From the NCBI GenBank assembly GCA_024362935.1, contig JANCRA010000019.1, positions 13,822,501 through 13,886,500 of the forward strand: a stretch of 64,000 nucleotides of DNA, in the 5' to 3' direction. Position numbers and translations under genes: made by a program. How positions within the stretch are numbered: position 1 is the stretch's first letter; each line of letters starts with the position of its first letter. This DNA comes from Setophaga petechia (Eukaryota; Chordata; Aves; Passeriformes; Parulidae). Below are positions 41,190 through 52,900 of the stretch, in pieces. Under the pieces are notes generated by a model. That model made no database searches. It saw only the letters and a program-made list of their open reading frames with translations, and was not told the DNA's origin.

Positions 41190-42035
41190 TAATTGATAGG
41201 GGGAAGGCGGTGGGTGTAATCTTTTTTAGATTTCAGTAAGGCTTTTGGTACCATCTCTCACAGGATCCTTCTGGATAAGATGTCCTGGCCACAGCTGGAC
41301 AAACCCATCATGGGATGGGTGAGCAGCTGGCTCATGAGTCAAACACAAAGGGTTATAGTGAATGGGTGACATCAGACTGACCTGTCCCTGGTGGGGTTCT
41401 GCTGGGCTCCGTCCTCAGCCCTGTGCTCCTCAACATCTTCATAAATTACCTGGATGTAGGACTGGAAGGGATATTAGGTTCGCTGAGAATACTGAACTGG
41501 GAGGAGCTGTTGACTCCCTTGAAGCCAGGGAGGCCCTGCAGAGAGACCTGGATAAATTAGAGGGATGAGCAATCACCAACCACATGAAGTGTAACAAGGA
41601 CTAATGCCCAGATTCTCCATCTGGGATGGGGCAACCCTGGATGGATGTGCAGACAGGGGAATGAGAGGCGGGAAACCAGTGGCAGAGAAAGGGACCTGGG
41701 GGTCCTGATTGTTGGCAAGTTGAATCTGAGCCAGCAGTGCCCTGGCAGCCAGGAAGGCCAGATGTGTCCTGGGGGTCATCAGGTACAGCATGGCCAGCTG
41801 GGCAAGGGAGGGGATTGTCCTGCTCTGCTCTGCGCTGGGGCAGTCTCCACAACCATGAAGTGCTGTGGAGGACTTTGGACAGACTTCCAAGGACATGATT
41901 GGGAAAGCTCAGAGACTGCAATACCCATGAATCCCCCCAGACCTTGAGTGCTGGGGGCAGCTTTGGCTGCCACAATATAATAATATAAAACTACTGGAGA
42001 ATGCCCAAAGGGGGGCTGTGAAGATGCTAAAGGGA
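41190..42035 (+). mobile_element. CR1 LINE body fragment (reverse-transcriptase ORF remnant), interrupted
   Basis: The + strand carries recognisable blocks of the 3' part of the CR1 pol frame, including the segment reading like 'GFCWAPSSALCSSTSS' in broken frames. Nearer the end come the landmarks GGGAGGGGATTGTCCTGCTCTGCTCTGCGCTGG and GAGTGCTGGGGGCAGCTTTGG...CACAATATAA (described here in pieces). Frames are broken by many changes, and a block is missing near 41470, so the copy is dead. Between the two landmarks, where CR1 should be continuous, about 90 bp of foreign sequence is present, 84 bp of it from KCNB2 exon 2. Both outer edges are approximate. The right edge lacks the usual CR1 terminal repeats. 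Confidence 0.85.
41850..41933 (+). pseudogene. KCNB2: 84-bp copy of KCNB2 exon 2 embedded in the CR1 element
   Basis: These 84 bases match 44247-44330 of the KCNB2 coding exon, in the same orientation, at every position but one. The match covers codons 45-71 (start of the T1 domain) with two or so bases at each side. The difference is T at 41896 against C at 44293, a CpG-to-TpG change that turns the Arg60 codon CGA into TGA. There are no splice signals or flanking exon sequence, and CR1 sequence resumes about 7 bases after the right end. It is a coding-fragment duplication, not a functional exon. Confidence 0.95.
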
Positions 42036-42873
42036 TCCTGTGATTCTGAAAGTAGAGGCTGTTGATTATGTTGTTTTTAAAGGCACAGTTAAAACCAGAC
42101 TTTTTCGACAAGGTTTGGCAAAAAGCTGCACAGGAAGAAATTTTAACAAATTGTTGTCAGAGAACTAAAGAAGGTATGATGAACGAAAGAAGGTGGGAAG
42201 AAAAACTCTTATGAAGGAAACTAAAATAATCCATTTATTTATTTTTAAGTTATACATACTCCTTCTTCAATGTATGTTTCAATGACAAGAGCTCTGTAAA
42301 AAAGGCGAAAAATCACCCTCATTGTTCAAGGCACAAAATAAAACAAAGAAATAAATCTTTAGATATAAGTATTTTTCTCATAAGTAATTTTCCTCTTTCC
42401 TGATGTTTTTGGAAATGACAGTCATACCTGGACTGTAGTTGACTGTGTCTTATTTTATCTATTGGTTGAGGAACTTTTAAAGTTTAGCTATAATGAAGTT
42501 TAGCAGTTTTGATTTTATTCCAGCAACATAGTCAGTACTGTCATGGGCATGTCAGAGGACATACTGGAATTATTCTTTGTTTTTCCTGAAACTTCTGGTA
42601 AAGGGTTTTTCTAAATCCTCACTGCTCTGGTGTGGACCTTCTAATTCTCTTTCAGATTTCTGCCTTTCCTCATTTTGAGTTTGTACCCATTTGTTCTTGT
42701 GCCAACTGGTACTTCAGTATAATCAGTTCAAACCCCTCCCAGGTGTACACTCCGGATGTATTTATAAGTAACAATTCCTCCCAGCTCAACTTTAATGCTT
42801 TACTCTACAAAGAGGATCGAATTCTTGTACACTTCAAATTCTTTTATTTGCTAGACTTATTTCACTTCAAGCT

Positions 42874-42921
42874 AAACAAAACAAACAAATAAAAAAAAAA
42901 AAAAACACCAAAAAAAACCAC
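42874..42921 (-). repeat. A/C-rich low-complexity tract
   Basis: CAAA units, then a run of about 17 adenines, then CACC and CCA units. It is the same style as the tracts at 22088 and 24358. Confidence 0.85.
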
Positions 42922-44114
42922 AATCCCACCAGACTGTTGAATTGTTGATTTGCTGAGAACTGGAGGAGGAGATGTCAATTCTGGGAATTACTGAGGACTT
43001 TCCAAATTTGAAACAGAAGCCTTGTCTAAGCGTTCTTTGGGCCATGATACTATTGCTAGGTGAATATTTAACCACTGTGTCTGACAGTTGGCAGCAGTAG
43101 AGCTGGTGGGTGGGCTTCCTTCCTGATTGATTCTGGTATTCTACATTTAGTGACAAGCAGCTGCACCTCAGAGTTCCCTGAAGCACTGCGCGCAGGGAGT
43201 GAGGATGCGCTTGTGGATTATTGAAATTGGGGTCACTGATTGCTGTCATTCAGTCATGTCTGTGGCAATGTAACAGGTGAACAGTGGGGCAGAGAAGAGC
43301 CTTGCAGAGGATCCAGGGAACTGTATGCACAGCCCTTGCCTATATAACACGTATTACTGGTCAGCTGGCCACAGAAGACTTAGGATTCTTTTTACCCATT
43401 TGTAAAGAAGTAAGTGCTGTGTGGTGGTAAAAAATACGACTTCTCAGGATGGCATTCGAATTGTTTGGTAAATAACATTTACCCATGAAATAATACAGCA
43501 AACTAAGATTGGAATTGGGACAAGGAGGGAAACAGTTTGGTGTGAAGATTTTGATATGCTGTGATTGCTTTATTCAGTTTCAGTATCTCCCAAATTTGAA
43601 TTTTCAATAAAAGGTAGAGTAGTCTCTGTCTTTACTTGTATATGTCCCTATAATCTTTACATTTGCACACCTCACATATTAAAAGATAAGTAATCAGATT
43701 AAGCTAACACACCTGCACTAGAAACTGGTTCTTAAAAAAAAAAAAAAAGAAAAAACCCAAATCATTTTTACAAATTGTAACAGTTGATTTTCACAAATAC
43801 AGGAATTCCAGTGAGTTTTTCCTTTGCTTAAGCATAGTGCTCTTAGCTGTTCCAGTGCTTCTGGATATTACCACAAAGAGTATCACTATAAAGAGGGTGA
43901 ATTGCAATTATTAAATTTTCATCTGCATATGAAAGTATGGAAAAAGGGAGAGAGGGAGATTGGGGGATGCATTGTACCTGGCAATATTCTAATTTTTTGT
44001 CTTTTTTAGCTTCAGGAATGGAGGTGTCTGTCTGAAGAGGATTCTGCCCAAATATTTGTAGTCTCCAAGCTAATTTTCCTACAGACTCTGATGTTACAAC
44101 TTCATCTTTTTCAG

Positions 44115-44694
44115 AATGGCTGAGAAAGCTCCACCAGGGATCACCAAAAAGTCTTCAAGGTCCACCCTTTCTCTCCCTCCGGAACCAGTGGAGATCATTC
44201 GGAGCAAAGCCTGCTCACGGAGAGTTAAAATAAATGTCGGTGGACTCAACCATGAAGTGCTGTGGAGGACTTTGGACAGACTTCCAAGGACACGATTGGG
44301 AAAGCTCAGAGACTGCAATACCCATGAATCTCTGCTAGAAGTATGTGATGACTATAATCTGAATGAAAATGAGTATTTTTTTGATCGACACCCAGGGGCT
44401 TTCACTTCCATTTTGAATTTCTACCGGACAGGGAAACTACATATGATGGAAGAAATGTGTGCTCTCTCTTTTGGCCAGGAGCTTGATTACTGGGGGATTG
44501 ATGAAATATATTTAGAATCTTGCTGCCAGGCAAGATACCATCAAAAGAAAGAGCAAATGAATGAGGAACTGAGGAGAGAGGCAGAGACATTGCGAGAGAG
44601 AGAAGGGGAAGAGTTTGATAATACCTGCTGCCCAGAGAAAAGGAAGAAGCTTTGGGACTTGCTTGAAAAACCCAACTCATCTGTTGCAGCAAAG
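44115..44694 (+). CDS. KCNB2: KCNB2 exon 2, first coding exon: Kv2.2 potassium channel N terminus and T1 domain
   Basis: This exon encodes residues 1-193 of Kv2.2, a delayed-rectifier voltage-gated K+ channel alpha subunit of the plasma membrane. The ATG is 44116-44118, one base after the acceptor TTTTTCAG; the last codon is Lys193 (AAG, 44692-44694), followed by the donor GTAGGA. The opening MAEKAPPG and the [11 protein letters not shown] segment identify KCNB2 rather than KCNB1. Residues about 36-140 form the T1/BTB tetramerisation domain ([14 protein letters not shown] near 40, [10 protein letters not shown] near 87). The zinc motif HX5CX20CC is intact at His109, Cys115, Cys136 and Cys137. 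Residues 141-170 are highly charged, and [12 protein letters not shown] is the pre-S1 segment. The exon ends in phase 0 just before S1. S1-S6, pore and C tail must come from a downstream exon outside this window. No frameshift or stop is seen. Recognition is from memory of the family and is very secure. Confidence 0.97.
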
Positions 44695-45247
44695 GTAGGA
44701 TAAACAATAGGCTTAATACAAAGATAGTAGAAAATTGTTTAATGACCCATGCATCTGACTTGTAGGAATCAACATCCACTAAAATATTTAGAGAAAAGAG
44801 GAATCTAAAAATCTACATATCATTAAATGAAAACACACAAATCTATTGCAAACCCCAGTGAAATCAGCAGAAGGAACCCTGTTGAGTTCAGTTGTTTTTA
44901 GGCAACTACTCTGCTGTACTGTACTTTGCTTTTGCTGCATGTGATGAGAAACATCTGTGTGATTCTTAATGGACTCCATATGAAACACTTCAATGAAAAT
45001 GCAGACAGAGTACATTATCTACTTGTTTGCTAGAAGAATATTTGGTTATGACAAGCATCCATTTCAGTGTTGCTTGTCCCATTACAGGCACTGCATATGT
45101 GGTGTGTCAGGGTTTGGTAGGTTGTGCTGGATAAGCTATCAAAGAGTCATCAGCTGGTCTGGCATGGTTTTATTATAGCGTGTTTTCTCTTATACATTTT
45201 TAGAATCAAGAATTAGAGTATTTTGTGTAAAAATACTAAAATATTAA

Positions 45248-45340
45248 TGCATATATATATATTTATATGTATGCATATTTATGTGTATACAGGTATATGT
45301 ATATAAACAAGTATATATTCTATACATGTATGCACACAGA
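45248..45340. repeat. TA/TG-rich alternating purine-pyrimidine tract
   Basis: (AT)n then ATGTATGC-like units for about 90 bp just inside intron 2. It is an imperfect microsatellite. Confidence 0.75.
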
Positions 45341-45954
45341 CAAATATGGATGTGTAAAATTTATATGTATTTAGTCAGAAGTGAGAACAAATTCAGACGA
45401 ATCCTGGGTCCAGTTCTGGTATCTCCAAACAGGGAAGTTGGCTGAAGTTTCACTGATACAATGGAAAATCTTACCCTGGTTGTGGAAATTGGACTGCACA
45501 CACAGATGTTGGTACTGATATTTAAAAATTTTCTTGCATCTTGAGGAACTTAGTTGTTCTGTTAGTGGTGTGAAGCACTTATTAATGTGAGGTAAATTTT
45601 GGAAGCTCATCTCGAGTTTGAATAACTCTAAAATGTTTGATGTTTAGATGTCCATGTTAAGCTTAACTGTGGCTTTATTTTCTTCTGTTGTTGTTTGTTA
45701 TTGGATGCATTGCTCTTGGACTAAGGTAAGTATTAAATATGATGCTGCAAAGGACAAAAAAAGAGAATTCTGGCAAAGATTTTTCTTGCAATAGTAACTC
45801 TAACTATTGAGGTAAAATACACATTTTTTTTTTCATTTTTCATTGTGAGCTACCTAACTTTTTAAGCAAGGAACTTACTTTAATAAAAAAAAATGTTATG
45901 CCAGAATTTAAGGTTCGTAAGTGGAATAAAAGCTTATAGGAGAAAAATGAAAGT

Positions 45955-46026
45955 ATTCAGAATATTTTAGAAAACTACATGAATAAATTTATTCAGAATA
46001 TTTTAGAAAACTACATGAATAAATTT
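45955..46026 (+). repeat. Perfect 36-bp tandem duplication
   Basis: Two identical 36-bp units (45955-45990 and 45991-46026) begin ATTCAGAATATTTTAG and end GAATAAATTT. The absence of any mismatch points to a very recent event or to a polymorphic repeat. Confidence 0.97.
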
Positions 46027-49000
46027 TCTGCTTCCAAGATACATATTCTGGGCCATATGTTCCTCTCCAGGAGAAAGAGCAGAGGGGAAGCAGATGGGTG
46101 TACATTTTGCCAAAAAGGGTTCAGGGAGGCCGTGTTACGCACCGTGATCCCTTGGTGCAAGCTAACATCCATCAGCCCCCACCAGCACTTCTGTGACACA
46201 GCTTCTGCACTGCCTGCAGGACTCAGGGCCAGCTTCTCAGTCCTGCACACCTTGAAACATCACCAGTGTGTTCCATGAGAGACCTCTCCTCCTGGATGCG
46301 GGTAGGAGGAAATCCTGTCTGAGCCACGCTGCTGAAACACACTGCACACGACCTGTGGGATCACCTGGCCACGGACACTGCCTCAGAGACATCCAGCAGG
46401 CAGATTTGTTTGTGAAATATTTCCTCTTTTATATACAGAAACCAAGGCAGTTGTCTCTAAGGCTTGAGACATATGCTTAATTAGTGTTTTCCTAAGACTA
46501 GGTAGGAGTCAACACAGTAAGATGAAGCAGATGAATAAAACAAAAGTAATGTACTGATTTTTGCATTCTTTGGCTGTGACTCGCTTTCATTCATTTGCAT
46601 GTTGAATAAATGCAGAAATATAGGATGGTTAAACTTGCGTGAGTGCCTGCCATTCATCAAACTGTTCTTATGACTTACTCAGTGCCCCATCATGCATTTG
46701 CTTAAAAGAAGTTAGGCTGACCCTCAGCTTTTAAGAAAATCCCCCTTTGATCACTCTGAGCAGATTTCTCCTCAGATTTTGCAGATAGATGTGGCTGTTT
46801 CTTCAATTTCCCCAGATGTCTAAATAATTATTTTTTAACTTTTTATTTCCTTTTCCCCTCCTGCTCTAATTTGATTCAATGTTATAGATCTTTCTTGCTA
46901 CAGGGAGTTTCACATTGCACTTGTATACATGTTGTAATGATTTTCATTATTTCAATTGCCTCTTGTTCAAGTTAATGCAATTTGATGTGGTTTCTGTGGT
47001 TCTGGTAGTTAGAAGTCACCATAATTCATGCATTCAGTTTCCCTATCTAGTCACCTTCAGTCTGTAAATACATATATGAGCCAAAATCATAGTAAGATAT
47101 GCCCATGGCAGCTCAGACAGCTGTAGAAACTTGGATGAGTGACATAAGGGAAAGCAAAGACTATCGCAACACATTTGACCCTAGGTAACATAAAACAAAA
47201 TATGGTGGAGTCAGTTGGATGCACTTTGAAACAGACTGTGTTAGGATCAGTGGCAAGGTTTTGTCTGAAGTGTTTAAATACGTCTCTTTTAGATTTTTCA
47301 TTTTTGTGTTTGGTCAAATAAATTTCTAGTTTGTCCTGAGACAAGAGGCACAACCATCTTATTTCCTCTGTAGGAATAGAAAGGATGGTGGGATTTTGAC
47401 AGTGGCAAGTTGGGAAGCAAGTGAGGAAATACTACCATAAACCTCAAATTCAAATATTAGCTGCCTTTTGAAGAAATTAAACCACATGAATATGCATAAA
47501 TATCCTATTGGTTCTTGTTCAGTCATTTAAATCCTGTGTGGCATCCAAGCAGTTGACAGAAACAGCTTGCTTTTTAATCCCTTTCACATCAAAGATTAGA
47601 AATGTGAGATAAATACTCGGATGTGGTTTTGATATGTGACTGTGTCTTGCCACTTCTTGATTCTGCTAAGAACCCTTCTAGGTCTGATCCAAAGCTTACT
47701 GAATTAAGAGGGAGTCTTGCTTTGGATTAGGCATCTCAGGACAAATCCTGCTCCTTTCGAGGTCAGTGAAGGTTTGCCACTGACTTCACTTACAGCAAGG
47801 TGAGACAGAGCAAGGTGACAGTGAACGAGCAGCATGTATTTTACAGGGTATGCAACAATAAATAGGAGAAAGCAAGAAGAATGTGTGGCAAGAAATTAAA
47901 ACTATGTTTAGCTAGTAAAAAAGGGAATATTATAGGTCAAGTACTGTTGCACAGTACAGACACAATTAACTTTTTGAGTTTTTTCTGTTTAGTAAATGCA
48001 TATGTGCATCTCATCTCAGTCACTAATTACCGTATTAGAGGCACAGCTATTCTTGCTTTGTGCTCATCCCAGGAATTCAGTCAACAATTGTGAATTCAGT
48101 AGACATTTCAGCTGAGGAAAACAGGATTTGCCTTCATTTTTCCGTGCTCTCATTCATAAGCTTTTTAAGTAGGATTAAGATAAAGATGTGCAGAAGTCCA
48201 GCCATTTCAGACATGTACAGTGCTATGGAATGAGAAGCAGTGCTGGGATTTATGAAGGGCAGGAATTTTGCATATTTTACATCCCAGAGAAGTCCCAAAG
48301 CCTGGTCCCCAAACCACAGAGTTTTGTATGTGTGTAGCATTCTTTGGTCCAGAATAACATCTGAGTTTTTAGACCAGCATTTATTAATACTTATTGTGTA
48401 ACCAGTAGTTTGTGAAAACTGTCTTTAAAAAAAGAATATTTTACTTATGCTATCAACCATCATTTAGACTTTTATTTGCCTCTGCTGGACCTATAACAGT
48501 CTCCTTAGTGCAGCAGCAGCTCTGACCAACCTGTCAGTAGTATAAAAGTCCTCGACAGATACCAGAATGAGCACGGACTTCAGTCAGATGTGAACTTTGT
48601 GTGGCTGGATTGCATCAGTGTTTATGGTCAGCACCTTGTTGAACTGGCATTTTAAGAGAGCACCTACCTGAGCCAATGTCAGCTGTGTCTGAGGTATATT
48701 GTTTTGTGCAGTGCTTCCAAAATCAAAGGATCCTTACTTTGGAATGAGTGTGAATCAAATGAACCCATACATTTTGTATGTCTTTCAAAGTGTTAATGCA
48801 TGAGCTCTTCCTTTCATTCTTGCTTAGTGGGTCCAACAGCCTGATTATTTTCTCTGGCTTTTAATACTGATGAAGCTCTTTTGGGCTAAATCCTAAACAT
48901 CTAGTCAAGATGTTTTACGGTAAATACAGAGTGAATGAAACAAGAAAAAAGTGGAATATCCAGGAGTAACAAAGACCCTATGTCTGGCTAAAGATATCTG

Positions 49001-49844
49001 ATAGTGACTTATCACCTTTCATCTACAAGAATATTTTAATTACCTTACAGTAACATTATCAACAAATATCACCCAGATTTTCCAATTTGTGTTTTATATT
49101 CCATGTTGCCCCTTGGCATACAACTAGGATGTAATTGATTGTGATTGATTCTACACTTCTTTCCTATGCAAGTTATTTTTTTCATATGAATATTTGCATC
49201 AAACTCAATGTGACTACTAACTGATCCAGTATAAAAGGTAGTACAAAGTAATTTAAAAAATTACTATTCAGTCACATTCTTTCCTTGAATTTTTGCATAA
49301 CCCCTGTTGATGTACATACATAGAAGGGTAAAACATTGGCTTTTGTGTTTCTGCAGTAAGGGATTTGCTTTATTTAAACTGAAACCTGATATGGTTGAAA
49401 GTGTTATCTGTTAATTCTGTTTGTTTCACTGCACGTCTGATTTTTCCTTATTTTATTGATTTCTGTTTTTCTTTGGGTTAGTTTTCAGAGGTATTTTTCT
49501 TTTGGTTTGTGTTACAAATTGTAACATGAGTATTACTTCTTTGTAAAAAGCACACTAATTTATCAGCTAACTAGTGGATTGTGGATTACAGAAGGTATAA
49601 TTATCCCAAGCCTGACTGGAAATTGTGAGGACTTTGTGTGCAGTATTGAGTAACTAATCCCTTTTGTGAACAAAAATTCCTTTGGGGTGGGGAAAAAAAA
49701 AAGCAGGAGCACACAAGAGGAGATTTAGGCCACCAATATTTATTTAGCTACAAGTGCATTTTGGCTGGGCTAGCCACAATGACTTGCCAAGAGAGGCAAG
49801 ACACCTATTTTACATTAGGGGCCTGATTCTTACTTTCTTATGTA

Positions 49845-49950
49845 CAATTATATGTATAATATTATGTATAATTATATGTATATTATATTATATATTATAT
49901 ATATAATATATAATTATATATATAATTATATAATTATATAATTATATTAA
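49845..49950. repeat. AT-only palindromic tract
   Basis: About 105 bp built from TATAATTATA and ATATTATAT units, almost free of G and C, with many overlapping self-complementary blocks. It can fold back on itself as hairpins or a cruciform. Confidence 0.85.
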
Positions 49951-52900
49951 CATGTCTTATGTATAATTCATACTGACTCTCATGCCTGTTCCTTGTAAAG
50001 CTGCTTAAAAGTGGTCTTAGAGTGAGTGGAAATTAGCAGAGTCACTCTTCATGACCAGAACAGAGCAGAGTATCATACAGGATACTTCATTTTTCCTTTG
50101 CAAGTCCTCAGAAATTGGATTGTCACGGTGTTTATTCAGGGGTAAATCCAAATTAATGCTATGCTACTGTTCCTTTTGGGATGAAGGTAACCATATACAC
50201 TCAGAGTACTTTAGAAAAACTTAGCTTATTGGTATGTTGTGATATACCTCAGGCAGGATATTCATTGGAGAAAAGTGTTCTTTTCTAGCTGGTATGTGTC
50301 TTGAACCTCTGTGCAACCTCTGGTTTAAATTTATTTTTGGGAACAACCCTGTCATAAACCTTGATTCAAATGGACTACCAGGAATAATATCATTTGCATT
50401 GTCACTCCCAATACTTTATAGAAATTTGACCGCTGAAAATCAGTTACAGTTAAGCACAGAGAATGGTCACTGGTAATAAATAGGTGTCTTCATTTCACAA
50501 TTGTTTCTTCCAAGGAGACTCATTACCACACTTTGCTTTTAAGGTGAAGTTATTTCTTGTGCCAAACGATAAAGTCAGTCAATGTGACTGTAAGACAAGG
50601 AGATTATATTGGATCCAAGTCATTCATATTTAATAACTCAAGTGTTTTAATGTCTTGAAAGATAAGGGAATTTATGGCTTTTTCAATAGATATTATATCA
50701 AGGAACAAAGAAGACTGGCAGTAGTTAATTGATTTTTTTTTAAGAACTTACATATGCTCACTGCTGAGCTGGTCATTAAAAGATTATTTGCCTTCTATTT
50801 AGTTCTTATATGAAGTATCATGTAACCCATGATTCAGCATTTTTGGTCAGTTTAAGATGTCATGGGAATACAGCTACCATCCAATCTGTCTTGTTTCAGA
50901 GGTGTTCAATACCTCAGTTACATACAGGTTCCCTTCAGCCCTGAGATTTTATCAGTGGCGTGCAAACTGACTAAAAAACTTACTAAAAACTGCTATTGGA
51001 ATGAGTAAAATGTCCTTTGAACCCACTTGCTTATTATTGGCAGTTAATTCTCAGTAAAACAGATGCTGAAATTGTGGAAGCAGTGCCAAGGGCAAAGATG
51101 CAGTGACTCATTTTATAACAGTCCATCACTGGCATCAAGCACTGGCACCAGGGAATATCCCCATTCCCTGTATGAACAAAGGGATGAGAACTGTACTTCA
51201 GTAGCTGTGATAAGGGGCTTCCCTGACTCCATAATGGATAGAAAGCATTTATTCCAATTTACCCCAGCACCTTGCATCCCTAATTTAGAAGAACAAATTA
51301 ACTTAATTTAACTTAGGAGAGTAATTTAACTATAACAACAGCTTCTTTTACCACTGATCATATCCTTTTTTTATGCTGTTACCATCTATTGAGTGTAGAG
51401 TAGCACCAATGGTATATATCTTTTAAAATATGTTCTGCAGAGTTTCTGGTTAGGAGGGTGATGCTTTGGGCATTACAGCATGTCCCTCACAAAATCAGAG
51501 GCATCTCATGAGCTGGATTTTCAGCTGTGACATGTCACTTAAGCTGGGTAATGCCTGAGGGGACAGACCAGGCTGTTGTGCCTTTCCCTTCACCCAGAGG
51601 CAGATCATATGTCCTAAAAATGTTGCATTTCCGTTCCATGTTTTTATAAGCAGCTGCCAGTGTATTGTCTTCTCTCATGTAAGATATTTGGAAGGAATCA
51701 GATGTCAGGGAGATACAGTAATGAATTAAATGATGAAACATTATCCAGGCAAAATCTATGGGACACAAAGGGCTGCATCTTATTGTCTGGATAAACAAGC
51801 TCTGTCTGGCTTTTGCAGAGCTGAGAGGCAAAACAAATCTATATCATCCCCTGCAAACTGGCCTTTGTTTGGCTCTCCGATTTTGTTGCAAGATGCAGAA
51901 CAACAAAAAGTTGCTCCCAAGTGACTGGGAAGCCAAACAGACTGTTGGATGTTATTTATTTCAGAAAAAAACCCATGGTATTTAGCATGACATATGGCAG
52001 ACTCATGAGTTTTCTATTTGATGAAGATATGTGAATATTTGACACATAGCACTGAAAACCAGGTCCTTTGGGGGAATATTGAAAACAAGTAAGTGACACT
52101 GGCACAGCTGTTTCAAAATGACTTTGAGATTAAAACAGGATCCCAGTACAGTCCTTATGTGAAGCCTCCACAGTCTGCTCTTACCATGCTTTGGTTGTTC
52201 TCTTTTTGGGAAAGCATGAAAAAAGGCCAGGGTTTCAGGTGGGATGAGTGAATTTGATTTACACTAGGTGGGACTCAGAAAACAGTTCTACATTTTAAGT
52301 AATTTCATGAATGTGCAGTATCCTTTCCACATGAGTGTTACAGCATTATAGGTGAGCCAATACCTGTACTCCACATACCATACCTGAGACAGCTCTTCTG
52401 GTGTTTTTGTGCAGCCATGGGAGGGGGAAAATTATCTTTGAAAAACATGCTTACTCTGGCACTGTAACCATTAATTCTAAATTGTACCAACTAGCCTTTA
52501 TTTCCAAAATAAATGTTTGGATTTATTGGAGTTTATCTTACACATACACTATATATAAATGTATACAACACTGACAGCTGAGCCATTTAAAAAGATTGCT
52601 CACAATATTGCACATCAAGAAGATATATGAGATTGCTGAAGCTATCAGAGCAGTAGTTTTCTTTCAGTATTTAAGTGCCTACAAACTGCCTGAATCATAT
52701 TTGCTGAATTTTCAGATCATCATGTAGCTACTTGTAATAAATATTCATACAGGATTTCTTCTAAAATGCAGGGAAAGACAGGAGCCATGGGATGCAAACC
52801 TGCAATCTGAGGAAGCTTTTATCTGAATGAAAAGTTGAACTCCTGAGTTTAGTCTTACCTGACCTCTGAGGCTCAAGTTCATTCCTCACTGAGAATCTTT

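Larger units (their letters stand above)
29218..44114 (+). other. KCNB2: Inferred KCNB2 intron 1
   Basis: Begins GTAAGC at 29218 and ends TTTTTCAG at 44114. It holds a 75-bp tandem duplication (36112), a reverse CR1 tail (38963), a forward CR1 body (41190) with an embedded copy of part of exon 2, and A-rich tracts. Apart from these I see no exon, RNA gene or mobile element. Open frames of up to about 150 codons (for example 39839-40291 on the minus strand) have no recognisable protein content. Confidence 0.5.

Noticed and set aside
41645..42111. Overlapping open frames on both strands around the CR1 fragment
   Set aside because: They cross CR1 and the embedded exon copy in several frames. 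The antisense frame that resembles one found at the real exon is only the complement of the shared 84 bases.
44402..44779. 125-codon minus-strand frame opposite KCNB2 exon 2
   Set aside because: Antisense shadow of a constrained coding exon.
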